Shown: one piece after another, positions 56,611 to 64,000 of the stretch
Numbering within the stretch: position 1 is the stretch's first letter
Layout: each line of letters opens with the position of its first letter
Assembly (NCBI RefSeq): GCF_014656095.1
Contig: NZ_BNBT01000015.1
Span: forward strand, 1 to 64,000
Origin: Streptomyces longispororuber
GTDB lineage: Bacteria > Actinomycetota > Actinomycetes > Streptomycetales > Streptomycetaceae
Length of the DNA: 64,000 bases
Reading direction: 5' to 3'
Program-made: the position numbers and the translations under genes
Notes under the pieces: model-generated
What the model saw: the letters and a program-made list of their open reading frames with translations, nothing else
The model's database searches: none
What the model was told of the DNA's origin: nothing

Positions 56611-58014
56611 GTGACAATCCAGCAACCGGCCCGGTCGGTGGCCGACCTCGCGATGTTCGGCGGCGCCCGAGCCGTACCCAGGGAGCTGCGGATCAGGCCC
56701 TGGCCGAGGGTGACCGAGGAGGACGAGCAGGCGGTCGGGCGGGTGCTGCGCTCCGGCCGGTTCACCTCCGCCTCGTCGGGGGAGCGGGAGATCGCGGGGC
56801 TCGAGCGGGAGTGGGCACGGCACGTCGGCACCGGGCACTGCGTGGCGGTGAGCAACGGCACCGCGGCGCTGTCGGTCGCGCTGGGCGCGGTGGGCGTGGG
56901 CGCCGGTGACGAGGTCGTCGTGCCCGCCCTGAGCTTCATCGGCAGCGCCATCGCTCCGCTGCACCTCATGGCCGTGCCGGTGTTCGCGGACATCGACCCC
57001 GTCACGTTCAACCTGGACCCCGCGGCGTTCGAGGCCGCGATCACGCCCCGCACCAAGGCGGTCGTCGTGGTCCATCTGCACGGCCTGCCCGCCGACCTGG
57101 ACCGGATCACCGCGATCGCCGCCCGGCACGGGATCGCCGTGGTCGAGGACGCCGCGCAGGCGCACGGCGCGCGGTACCGGGGCCGGGCGGTGGGCTCGAT
57201 CGGCGCCGCGAACACCTTCAGCCTCAACGTCAGCAAGAACCTCGCCACCTGCGGCGAGGGCGGCCTGATCACGACCGACGACGCGGACGTGGCGACGCGG
57301 GCGACCATGCTGCGGCAGTTCGGGGAGCTCATCCCGGCCGACGGCGACCGCAGTTACGTGGCGCACCTGCTGGGCTGGAACTGCAAGCCGAACGCCGTGC
57401 AGGCGGCCTTCACCCGCAGCCGGCTCACGCGCTTCCCCGCCGAGGCGGCCGTCCGCGAGGAGAACGTCGGCCGGCTCCTCGGCCGCCTCGCCTCCTGCCC
57501 CGGCTTCCTGGTGCCCGAGGTCCCGCGGGACCGCACCCACGCCTGGCACATCCTGCGCTTCCGGGTGGACCCCGCCGCCTTCGACCTCGCCGACGCGTTC
57601 GCGGGCCCGCTGCGCGCCGTCGTCCAGCGGGCCCTGCGTGCCGAAGGGGTGCCCGCCGCGCCCTACCAGCTCCAGCCGCTGCCCGCGCAGCGGGTGTTCA
57701 CCGAGCGGCGCGGGTTCGGCGGCGGCCACCCCGGCGACGTCCGGTCGCTGCCCGGCGTCGTGGACCGCCCCTACCGCGCCGAGGACTACCCGGCCACCCT
57801 GCGGGTCCTCGACGACTCCTTCACCCTGCAGAAGGCGCATCTGCACCCGGAGGCGGGGCCGTTGCTCGACCGGTACGCCGACGCGTTCGAGAAGGTCTGG
57901 GAGCACCGCGACGCACTGGCCGCCGTCGCCGCGACGACGGCCCACACGCCGCACTGGGAGCGCGCCTCGCGGATCGCCGACGCCGAGTGGTCCGCGGCGT
58001 TCCCGGGCCGGTGA
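56611..58014 (+). CDS. DegT/DnrJ/EryC1/StrS-type PLP aminotransferase
   Basis: 467 residues from GTG 56611, with GAAGAGG upstream. PLP enzyme with Lys209 in FSLNVSKNLATCGEGG; phosphate and ring contacts are in VSNGTAALSVALGAVGVGAGDEVVVPALSF and VVEDAAQAHGARYRGR. About 70 residues longer than usual at the C-terminus. Such enzymes aminate keto sugars or similar polyols. In the AmCP pathway of vazabitide A an aminotransferase converts the transketolase product (5,7-dihydroxy-6-oxo) to the 6-amino compound. This gene faces the transketolase and carrier operon, 16 bases from its end, so that role fits well (inference). Confidence 0.92.
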   Translation: MTIQQPARSVADLAMFGGARAVPRELRIRPWPRVTEEDEQAVGRVLRSGRFTSASSGEREIAGLEREWARHVGTGHCVAVSNGTAALSVALGAVGVGAGDEVVVPALSFIGSAIAPLHLMAVPVFADIDPVTFNLDPAAFEAAITPRTKAVVVVHLHGLPADLDRITAIAARHGIAVVEDAAQAHGARYRGRAVGSIGAANTFSLNVSKNLATCGEGGLITTDDADVATRATMLRQFGELIPADGDRSYVAHLLGWNCKPNAVQAAFTRSRLTRFPAEAAVREENVGRLLGRLASCPGFLVPEVPRDRTHAWHILRFRVDPAAFDLADAFAGPLRAVVQRALRAEGVPAAPYQLQPLPAQRVFTERRGFGGGHPGDVRSLPGVVDRPYRAEDYPATLRVLDDSFTLQKAHLHPEAGPLLDRYADAFEKVWEHRDALAAVAATTAHTPHWERASRIADAEWSAAFPGR

Positions 58015-58030
58015 CCGCGGCGGTGGCGGT

Positions 58031-58993
58031 TCAGGCCGGCAGCCGCCGCGCCTGGACCGCCACCGCCGCGGCGGAGATCCCGTTGCGCGCCAGGAGGTGG
58101 CGGTGCCCGCCGGTGCCCGCGGCGAACCGGTCGGCCACCGCCACCCGCCGTACCGGGCAGGCGACGCCCAGCTCGGCCACGACCTCGGCCACGGCGGAAC
58201 CGAGGCCCCCGGCCGCCCAGTGCTCCTCGACGGTGACGATGCCGCGCGTGCGGGTGGCGGCCGTGACGATCGCCTCCCGGTCGAGCGGTTTGACCGTGTG
58301 CATATTGAGCACGGCCGCGTCGATGCCGTCGCCTGCCAGCTCGTCGGCGGCCTCGGCCGCGGCGAGCACGGGGTGGGGTCCGGTGGCGATCAGCGTCACG
58401 TCGGCGCCCCGGCGCAGGGGCTGCGCGACGCCGATCCGCACCGGCTCCCGCGCGTCGAGGTCCGGCGTCGCGCCGCGCCCCAGGCGCAGGTAGACCGGTC
58501 CCGGCAGCTCTGCGGCGGCGCGCACCATGCTCTCGGTGGCGGGGCCGTCCGCGGGGACGAGGACCGTCATGTGCGGCAGCAGCCGCATGAGGGCAAGGTC
58601 CTCCAGCGCGTGGTGCGTGGAGCCGAGGTGGCCCGCGGAGAGCCCGCCGTGGGTGGCGACGATCCGCACCGGCAGGTCGTTGTAGGCGATGTCGAGCTTC
58701 ACCGCCTCCAGCGCCCGGGTGGCGGCGAAGGTCGCCATGGTGTTGACGAAGGGGATCCGGCCGGACCTGGCGAGGCCCGCCGCCACCCCCATCAGGTTCT
58801 GTTCCGCGATGCCGAGGTTGAGGTAGCGCCGCGCGCCCCCGCCCCACGAGGCCGCGGTGAACAGACCGGTGTCGCTGTCCAGGCACACGTAGCGGTCGTC
58901 CTCGGCGACCAGCTTCACCAGGACGTCCCGGTACACCTCCCGGGCGGCGCGCGTCTGCTCCGGCGCGGTGCGTTCGGCTGTCACGACGGACAT
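58031..58993 (-). CDS. Transketolase, C-terminal subunit
   Basis: 320 residues; ATG 58993. Pyrimidine-binding and C-terminal transketolase domains: DSDTGLFTAAS, RYLNLGIAEQNLMGVAAGLARSGRIPFVNTMATFAATRALE with the catalytic Glu in GIAEQN, GLSAGHLGSTHHALEDLALMR and VEEHWAAGGLGSAVAE. It pairs with the separate N-terminal subunit upstream. Split transketolases in secondary metabolism transfer two-carbon ketol units. In the AmCP pathway the acceptor is carrier-bound glutamate semialdehyde. It is the last gene of the operon. Confidence 0.94.
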   Translation of the reverse strand: MSVVTAERTAPEQTRAAREVYRDVLVKLVAEDDRYVCLDSDTGLFTAASWGGGARRYLNLGIAEQNLMGVAAGLARSGRIPFVNTMATFAATRALEAVKLDIAYNDLPVRIVATHGGLSAGHLGSTHHALEDLALMRLLPHMTVLVPADGPATESMVRAAAELPGPVYLRLGRGATPDLDAREPVRIGVAQPLRRGADVTLIATGPHPVLAAAEAADELAGDGIDAAVLNMHTVKPLDREAIVTAATRTRGIVTVEEHWAAGGLGSAVAEVVAELGVACPVRRVAVADRFAAGTGGHRHLLARNGISAAAVAVQARRLPA

Positions 58994-59012
58994 GTGTCGT
59001 CTCCGTTCAGGG

Positions 59013-59138
59013 TCGTCGGCTCAGGGGCGTCGGCTCGCGGGCGTCGGCCCAGGCGCGTCGGCTCAGGGGCGTCGGCTCAGGGGCGTCGGCTCAGACGCGT
59101 CGTTTCGCGGGCGTCGGCTCAGGCGCGTCGGCCGCGCG
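59013..59138. repeat. Nine tandem 14-bp units covering the stop of the transketolase N-subunit gene
   Basis: Fourteen-base units of the type GCGTCGGCTCAGGG fill the gap between the two transketolase genes; the ninth is degenerate. The TGA (59119-59121, minus strand) is within a unit. On the minus strand the core TGAGCCGACGC differs by one base from the core of the 11-bp array at 28860-28991. Confidence 0.9.
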
Positions 59139-59928
59139 TCACCGCCGCGTGGGCACGCCGGTGCCCGCGCTCGGTGAGCCGGACGTAGTGGCTGCGGGCC
59201 TGGCCTTCGATGTAGGGCAGGCCCTTGCCCTTGACCGTGCGGGCCAGCACGACGGTCGGTCGGCCGGGGGTGTGCGGGACGTCCGTCAGGGCCGTCCGCA
59301 CCTGGTCCGTGTCGTGCCCGTCGACCTCGCGCACCGTCCAGCCGAAGCTGCGCCAGCGGTCCGCCAGGGGTTCGAGGGCCACGGTCTCCTCCGTGTCGCC
59401 GCTGATCTGGAGCCCGTTGCGGTCCACGATCGCCACCAGCCGGTCCAGCTTCTGGGCGCCGGCGGCCATCGCGGCCTCCCAGACCGAGCCCTCCTGCAGT
59501 TCGCCGTCGCCGAGCACGACGAAGCACCGCCGGTCGCTGCCGTCCAGGCGGGCGGCGAGGGCGAAGCCGACGCCGAGCGGCAGTCCGTGCCCGAGCGACC
59601 CGGTGGGCATCTCGACCCCGGGGACGGCCGGGTTCGGGTGCGCGGTGAAGACGCTGTCCGGGGCGCCGTAGGTGGCCAGCCGCTCCTCGGGGAAGAAGCC
59701 GCGCCCGGCGAGGACGGCGTACAGTCCGATCGCGCCGTGGCCCTTGCTCAGCAGGAGGATGTCCCGGTCCGGGTCCCGCGGCAGCCGCGGGTCGATCCGC
59801 AGCACGTCGTGGTAGAGGGTGACCAGGATCTCGACCAGGGACATCGATCCGCCGAGGTGGCCGCCTTCGGGGTTGGCGCACATGCGCACGATGCGTTCCC
59901 GTGCCCTGCGCGCGTGGTCGTCGCTCAT
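59119..59928 (-). CDS. Transketolase, N-terminal subunit
   Basis: 269 residues from the ATG at 59928, overlapping the lysK-like stop by 4 bases (ATGA). Thiamine-diphosphate domain: GGHLGGSMSLVEIL, LSKGHGAIGLYAVLAG, TGSLGHGLPLGVGFALAAR and the Mg-binding VVLGDGELQEGSVWEA with DRNGLQ. The C-terminal subunit gene follows after a 14-bp repeat array. It supplies the C2-transfer chemistry for the carrier-bound substrate. Confidence 0.94.
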   Translation of the reverse strand: MSDDHARRARERIVRMCANPEGGHLGGSMSLVEILVTLYHDVLRIDPRLPRDPDRDILLLSKGHGAIGLYAVLAGRGFFPEERLATYGAPDSVFTAHPNPAVPGVEMPTGSLGHGLPLGVGFALAARLDGSDRRCFVVLGDGELQEGSVWEAAMAAGAQKLDRLVAIVDRNGLQISGDTEETVALEPLADRWRSFGWTVREVDGHDTDQVRTALTDVPHTPGRPTVVLARTVKGKGLPYIEGQARSHYVRLTERGHRRAHAAVTRGRRA

Positions 59929-60989
59929 CGGCCCTGCCTGGTGAAGTGCCCGTCCAGTTCGGCCAGCGCCCGGGTGAGCACCCGGATGCCGAACAGGTAC
60001 TCGGGCAGTCGGATGTGTTCGTGGTCGGAGTGGTCCAGGCCGCTGTCGCCCGGGCCGTAGGTGGCCATGGGTGTCGTCCACTCCTCCGCCAGGGTGTTCA
60101 TGTCGGAGGTGCCGGTCTTCACCTTCGCCCTCGGGCTGCCGCCCTGTGCGCGGATCGCGACCGTAAGGGCCCGCGCCACGGGGTCGTTGCGGCCGACGCG
60201 GCAGGCGCGCACCGCGTTGACGACCTGGAGCGTGCCCGGGGCCGTCCGCTTCTCCAGCGCGGCCACCAGGCCGTCGCCGTCGAAGCCCGGGGGGACGCGG
60301 ATGCTGAACTCCGCGCCGGCGGAGGTCAGTCCGCCCTCGATCGACATCAGGGTCGGGCCGGGTGCGTCGAACCGGGCATGGCTCGCCTCCGGGCCGAGCA
60401 GGTCCAAGAGCTCCGTCCACGCCCGGGCCGCCAGCTCGGAGGCCTTGGGCACGACGTTGCTGGGGTGGGTCGCCTCGCACCGCACGTCGTAGCGGAGGTC
60501 GATCTTTCCCTTGTACCCCAGGACGACCGTGTCGCAGCCGCTGGGCTCCCCGATGACCAGCGCGTCCGGCGGCTCGTGCGTACGGCGGATCTCCACCGCG
60601 CCCCGGGACAGCGAGGTCTCCTCCTCCACCGCGCCCACCACGACGACGCGGCCGCGGAACCCGGTGCTCGCGGCGGCCGCGCAGATCATCGTGGCGAGCG
60701 GCCCCTTGGCGTCGACCGCGCCCCTGCCGTACAGGCGGTCGCCGACTCTGCGCACCGGGACGTCCCCCGGCACGGTGTCCATGTGCCCGAGCAGCATCAC
60801 CGTCGGTCCGGGGCCGCGCCGGATCTCCCCGACGGCGTTGCCCGCCGCGTCGATCCGCGCGGTGAGACCGGCTCCGCGCATGGCGTCCACCACGTAGCCG
60901 GCCAGCTCGGACTCCGCGTACGACGGTGAGGGGATCCGCAGCATGCCGTGGAGCAGGTCGACCGCGGCCGGGGCGGGATACGTCGTCAC
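59925..60989 (-). CDS. lysK: LysK/ArgE-type carboxypeptidase releasing amino acid from the carrier protein
   Basis: 354 residues from GTG 60989, overlapping the kinase stop as GTGA. An M20 zinc peptidase: [49 protein letters not shown] and the C-terminal [15 protein letters not shown]. LysK relatives cleave the isopeptide bond between LysW and the finished amino acid. In this operon it probably releases the diamino product from the AmCP. It belongs to the LysK branch rather than ArgE because of its company. Confidence 0.92.
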   Translation of the reverse strand: MTTYPAPAAVDLLHGMLRIPSPSYAESELAGYVVDAMRGAGLTARIDAAGNAVGEIRRGPGPTVMLLGHMDTVPGDVPVRRVGDRLYGRGAVDAKGPLATMICAAAASTGFRGRVVVVGAVEEETSLSRGAVEIRRTHEPPDALVIGEPSGCDTVVLGYKGKIDLRYDVRCEATHPSNVVPKASELAARAWTELLDLLGPEASHARFDAPGPTLMSIEGGLTSAGAEFSIRVPPGFDGDGLVAALEKRTAPGTLQVVNAVRACRVGRNDPVARALTVAIRAQGGSPRAKVKTGTSDMNTLAEEWTTPMATYGPGDSGLDHSDHEHIRLPEYLFGIRVLTRALAELDGHFTRQGR

Positions 60990-61807
60990 TCCTCCTCCAG
61001 GAGCACTTCGGTGCCCGAGCCCGCCAGGGCCTCCCGCACCGGGTGCGGCCGTCGGCCGTCGGCGATCAGGACGCGGCGCGCGCCGGCCAGCAGCGCCTCG
61101 CGCGCCGCGACCAGCTTGATGCCCATGCCTCCGGTGACCACCGGGGGCGTGCCCCGCCGGGGAACGCGGCAGACGGGCAGCACGGACCGTTCGTCGTGCC
61201 GGTCGGCCAGCACCCCGCTCGCCCCGGTGAGCAGGACGAGGGTGCTCGCCCGGACGGCGCCCGCGACGGCCGCGGCGGCGCGGTCCGCGTCCGTGTTGAC
61301 CACGCGGCCGTCCCGGTCCATGGCCGGTGGCGACACCACGGGCAGCAGGCCCGCCGTGAGCAGCGTGGCCAGCAGGTCGCCGTTGACGTCGACGATCCGT
61401 CCGCTGTGGTCGTCCCTGACCACGACCCGGCGTCCGCCGACGAGGGCCCGCTGCGCCGGCTTGCGCGCGGCCACGAGGAGCCCGGCGTCCAGGCCGGTCA
61501 GCCCGACCGCGTCGACCCCGCGGGCGCGCAGCTCGGTCAGGAGCCGGGGTTTGACGGAGCCGGCCAGGGCGAGCTGCACCACTTCGAGCGTGCGCTCGTC
61601 GGTGTACCGGGTCGACACCCCGTCCGGGGCGACGAGCCGGCGGGAGGGCACGCCGAGGCGTTCGGCGAGGCCGTCGATGTCGGCCGAGCCGCCGTGGACG
61701 AGGATCACCTGCCTGCCGCCGCGGTGCGCGGCGGCGACGTCCGCGCAGATCTCCTCCGACCGTACGGCGGCGTTGCCCCCGCATTTGACCACGAGTATGT
61801 CCCGCAT
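60986..61807 (-). CDS. lysZ: LysZ/ArgB-type amino-acid kinase acting on carrier-bound glutamate
   Basis: 273 residues from the ATG at 61807. Amino-acid-kinase fold: ILVVKCGGNAA at the N-terminus, VILVHGGSADIDGLAERLG, GLTGLDAGLL, INTDAD-like VVNTDADRAAAAVAG, LLTGASGVLADR and TGGMGIKL. It phosphorylates the side-chain carboxyl of an N-protected glutamate or aminoadipate. Here the protecting group is the carrier protein. It lies 19 bases after the reductase gene and overlaps lysK. Confidence 0.92.
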   Translation of the reverse strand: MRDILVVKCGGNAAVRSEEICADVAAAHRGGRQVILVHGGSADIDGLAERLGVPSRRLVAPDGVSTRYTDERTLEVVQLALAGSVKPRLLTELRARGVDAVGLTGLDAGLLVAARKPAQRALVGGRRVVVRDDHSGRIVDVNGDLLATLLTAGLLPVVSPPAMDRDGRVVNTDADRAAAAVAGAVRASTLVLLTGASGVLADRHDERSVLPVCRVPRRGTPPVVTGGMGIKLVAAREALLAGARRVLIADGRRPHPVREALAGSGTEVLLEEE

Positions 61808-61826
61808 GCGCTTGATCGACCTCACG

Positions 61827-62858
61827 TCAGTTCGGGTGCAGTCCGGGGAATTCGAGACCCGTCCGCTCCGGCCAGCCGAAGCGGACGTTGAGGCATTGCA
61901 CCGCGCCGCCGGCGCCGCCCTTGACGAGGTTGTCCAGGGCGCCGACGAGGACCACGGTGCCGTCGTCCGCAAAGACCGCGAAGCCGACGTCGCAGTGGTT
62001 GGAGCCCGTCAGGATCTTCGGCTCCGGCAGCCGGTACAGGCCCTGGCGCCGGGCGACGACCCGGACGAACGGCTCGTCCGCATACGCCGCATGGAACGCG
62101 GCCCGGACGTCCCGCTCCGAGGCGCCGGGCGCCAGCTTCGCGTGGCACACCACCTGCACGCCGCGGACCGCCTCGACGCCGGTGGCGGTCATCCGTACGG
62201 TGTGCCCCGTGGCCTGGGCGATCTCGGCCTCGTGGCGGTGCCGGGAGGGGGCGAACACCCTTAGGGCGCCGCTGCGTTCGGCGTGCGCGGCGGCGGGCCC
62301 GCCGGAGGCCCCCGATCCGCTGGACCCGGTGCGGGCGTCCACCTGGACCGGGCCCTCGATCAGACCGGCCTCGGCCATCGGCCGGACCGCGAGGATCCCG
62401 GCGGTGGCCATGCACCCGGGTACGGAGATCCGGTCGGCGGCGGCCAGTTCGGCGCGGTGCCACTCCGGCAGCCCGGTGGTGAATCCGGGGATCAGGTGCG
62501 GCGCGGTGTGCGGGACTCCGTAGTACGCCGCGTAGGTGCCGGGGTCGCGCAGGCGGAAGTCCCCGGACAGGTCGATGACGGTCCCGGCCAGCGTCAGGTA
62601 GCCGGCCATCCTTCCCATCGTCTCCCGGTGGGGCGCGGCCAGGAGGAGCACGTCGGCTCCGGCGTCCTCGACGGCGTCGTGGCCGACGAAGCACAGGTCC
62701 GTGTGGCCGCGCAGGTTGGGGTGCGGGCCGTCGACCCGGCGCCCGGCGAGGCGGTCGGACGTGGCGGCCACGACCGTGACCCGTGGATGGCCGTGCAGCA
62801 GGCGCAGCAGCTCGCCGCCGATGTAGCCGGACGCCCCGACGATCGCTACGCGGAGCAT
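61827..62858 (-). CDS. lysY: LysY/ArgC-type N-acyl-glutamyl-phosphate reductase
   Basis: 343 residues; ATG 62858. NADPH site VAIVGASGYIGGELLRLL, catalytic Cys149 in SVPGCMATAGIL and family pattern FAPSRHRHEAEI. The C-terminal GALDNLVKGGAGGAVQCLNVRFGW is typical of ArgC/LysY. It reduces the acyl phosphate to the semialdehyde. Its start overlaps the lysX end by 13 bases, so all steps of the carrier route are translated together. Confidence 0.93.
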   Translation of the reverse strand: MLRVAIVGASGYIGGELLRLLHGHPRVTVVAATSDRLAGRRVDGPHPNLRGHTDLCFVGHDAVEDAGADVLLLAAPHRETMGRMAGYLTLAGTVIDLSGDFRLRDPGTYAAYYGVPHTAPHLIPGFTTGLPEWHRAELAAADRISVPGCMATAGILAVRPMAEAGLIEGPVQVDARTGSSGSGASGGPAAAHAERSGALRVFAPSRHRHEAEIAQATGHTVRMTATGVEAVRGVQVVCHAKLAPGASERDVRAAFHAAYADEPFVRVVARRQGLYRLPEPKILTGSNHCDVGFAVFADDGTVVLVGALDNLVKGGAGGAVQCLNVRFGWPERTGLEFPGLHPN

Positions 62859-63712
62859 GGGTGTTCCTTCGTCAGGAGGTGGTCGACGATCCGGTCGGCG
62901 ACGGAGACGGTGTCGCCGAGGGCCTGCTGGAGGCCGGAGAACTCGACGCCGTGGTTGACCTCAAGGACGAGCGTGGCTCCCGTCCCGTCCTCGATCAGGT
63001 CGACGCCGGCGATCTCGGCCTCCACGGCCTGCGCGGCCGAGACCGCGAGCTTCGCGATGTCCGGTGTGAGGGCGCAGAGTTCGCTCACGGCGCCCCGGGC
63101 CACGTTGGTCCGCCAGTCCTCGCTGCGCCGGTAGGTCGCGGCGACGGCCTCGCCGCCCACCACGACGACCCGGATGTCCCGCCCCGGTTTGGCGATCCAC
63201 TCCTGCAGGTAGACGATCCGGGCCTGCGGCGAGGGCAGGGCGGCGACGTACTCCAGGACGGTCTCCGCGGTCCGCCGGTCCGGCAGCGCGGCGACCAGGC
63301 GTCCCCACGAGCCCTGCAGGGGCTTCACCACGGCCGGGTAGCCGAGGGTCTCCAGAGCCGTCAGCGCCGCTTCCGGGGTCAGCGCGAGGGCCGTGCGCGG
63401 CGTCGGGAGCCCGGCCCCGGCCAGCGCCGCGGAGGTGCGCCACTTGTCCCCGCACAGCTCGGTGGCGCGCGCCGAGTTGACCACCGTCGCGCCCGCGGAT
63501 TCCAGCGCGTGGGCCGCGTACGTCGCCCTGGCGAGCCCGATCTCCCTGTTCAGGACGGTCGGGCGGGGGCCGAGGTCGCCGAGCTCGTGCCACCACCGGC
63601 GGCTGTCGACGTGCTGGTGGGCGATCCTCCTGCGCCCGAGGGCTTCGAGGATGTGCTTCTCGCTGGCCCGTACCCGGGAGGCGAGTACGGCGAGGGGCAC
63701 GGTGCGGCTCAC
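62846..63712 (-). CDS. lysX: LysX-type ATP-grasp ligase (carrier protein-glutamate ligase)
   Basis: 288 residues from GTG 63712, overlapping the LysW stop as GTGA. RimK/LysX ATP-grasp fold: ALESAGATVVNSARATELCGDKWRTSAALAGAGLPTPRT, YPAVVKPLQGSWGRLVAAL, YLQEWIAKPGRDIRVVVVGGEAVAATYRR and LVLEVNHGVEFSGLQ. It joins the alpha-amino group of glutamate (or aminoadipate) to the C-terminal Glu of LysW. The pairing with LysW here identifies it as the AmCP-loading enzyme. Confidence 0.94.
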   Translation of the reverse strand: MSRTVPLAVLASRVRASEKHILEALGRRRIAHQHVDSRRWWHELGDLGPRPTVLNREIGLARATYAAHALESAGATVVNSARATELCGDKWRTSAALAGAGLPTPRTALALTPEAALTALETLGYPAVVKPLQGSWGRLVAALPDRRTAETVLEYVAALPSPQARIVYLQEWIAKPGRDIRVVVVGGEAVAATYRRSEDWRTNVARGAVSELCALTPDIAKLAVSAAQAVEAEIAGVDLIEDGTGATLVLEVNHGVEFSGLQQALGDTVSVADRIVDHLLTKEHPCSA

Positions 63713-63873
63713 TCGCCCCAGTCCTCTTCGATCTCCGGGGCGAGCGCGGCCCGTACCGGGTCCAGCGTGAGGATCTCCAGCTCGCTGGCGCACTCGCCGC
63801 ACTCCACGATCTCGCCGATCACCGGTGTCGCGGCGGGAACCACCGCGCTCTCGCATTCAGGGCAGGTGACCAT
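63709..63873 (-). CDS. lysW: LysW-type amino-group carrier protein (AmCP)
   Basis: 54 residues from the ATG at 63873, with AAGGA upstream. Zinc knuckle with Cys4/Cys7 (TCPEC) and Cys25/Cys28 (VECGECASE), acidic body and the diagnostic C-terminal EDWGE, whose last Glu accepts the substrate amino group. Too short for routine gene calling but unmistakable. It is the first gene of an operon encoding loading, kinase, reductase, release and transketolase functions. Primary lysine biosynthesis in Streptomyces uses the DAP route, so this copy is for secondary metabolism. Confidence 0.95.
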   Translation of the reverse strand: MVTCPECESAVVPAATPVIGEIVECGECASELEILTLDPVRAALAPEIEEDWGE

Positions 63874-64000
63874 GTCCCGTTCCTTTCGTCGGCCGCCAAG
63901 GGATACGGGTAGAACGTAAGAGCCCTCGCGGGTCCCGACCGGCAGAACCAGCGGCAGTCTCGACGGCCCGGCCTGCCCCGTCGGCGTGGTCCCGGACCGG
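63874..64000. promoter_or_regulatory. Upstream region of the carrier-protein operon
   Basis: Gene-free to the window edge. It should contain the operon promoter unless more cluster genes lie to the right. AT-richer words (TTACGTTCTA on the minus strand, about 63913-63925) are candidate -10 sequence. Nothing firm. Confidence 0.3.

Noticed and set aside
28860-59138. Repeat arrays as CRISPR
   Set aside because: Units are directly adjacent with no unique spacers, are too short (10-26 bp), and there are no cas genes.
59925-63712. argB/argC/argE-like genes as an arginine biosynthesis operon
   Set aside because: The adjacent LysW with EDWGE and the LysX ligase, the absence of argJ/argD/argR, and the transketolase company indicate the carrier-protein route instead.

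Overview
The window is very GC-rich (about 73 % by eye). It is dense with GTG/TTG starts, GGAGG-type ribosome binding sites and actinobacterial gene families (DUF5302, DUF3093, a gluABCD-type transporter, GAF-ANTAR, TTA codons in a regulator). This points to a Streptomyces chromosome. I saw no tRNA, rRNA, CRISPR array or insertion sequence.

Left part (1-26300): mostly core or accessory chromosomal genes. In order: a low-complexity hypothetical protein; a Cmx/CmrA-type drug efflux pump behind a possible leaderless 9-codon minigene; a divergent XRE regulator / methionine aminopeptidase pair around a perfect palindrome; gamma-glutamyltransferase; a frameshifted membrane protein gene; an L,D-transpeptidase lipoprotein; a secreted S15/CocE hydrolase; a four-gene glutamate-type ABC transporter operon; small DUF proteins; exonuclease III; an MBL hydrolase; a PcaD-PcaC fusion; two tandem AraC-like regulators that share a nearly identical DNA block; a GAF-ANTAR regulator; an SDR lacking the catalytic lysine; a 25-codon gene resembling ribosomal protein bL37; an acetyltransferase; DUF5302; a DEAD-box helicase; and another acetyltransferase.

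Right part (about 26560 to beyond 64000): a large non-ribosomal peptide cluster that leaves the window on the right. A TTA-containing LuxR/TrmB-type regulator and a TTA-containing cupin-like protein sit at the left edge. The assembly line is split over five proteins: T-E (54603-56387), C-A-T-C-A-T-C-T (46607-54598), C-A-T-TE (40341-44312), a free A-T didomain (33201-34964) and a free A domain (28973-30490). The third module of the big protein has no adenylation domain, so at least one free A domain probably acts in trans. The line would give roughly D-X1 / Ser / X2 / X3 / X4. MbtH, a type II thioesterase, an MFS exporter and a second LuxR regulator accompany it. Tailoring or precursor genes are a PhyH dioxygenase, a class B asparagine synthetase, an FAH-family protein, a 4-hydroxy-2-oxovalerate-type aldolase, an IDO-type 2OG dioxygenase and an Asp/Asn beta-hydroxylase-type dioxygenase.

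At the right end (58031-63873) is a tightly coupled operon of LysW (amino-group carrier protein, AmCP), LysX, LysY, LysZ and LysK homologues plus a split transketolase, facing a DegT/StrS aminotransferase (56611-58014). This gene set matches the known AmCP route to (2S,6R)-diamino-(5R,7)-dihydroxyheptanoic acid (DADH) from the vazabitide A pathway. The most interesting reading is an NRPS product containing a carrier-protein-built diamino-dihydroxy acid further modified by several oxygenases.

A second theme is structural. At least seven short tandem-repeat arrays, with periods of about 6, 10, 11, 14, 21 and 26 bp, lie at or just downstream of stop codons of minus-strand genes, and several contain the stop codon itself.
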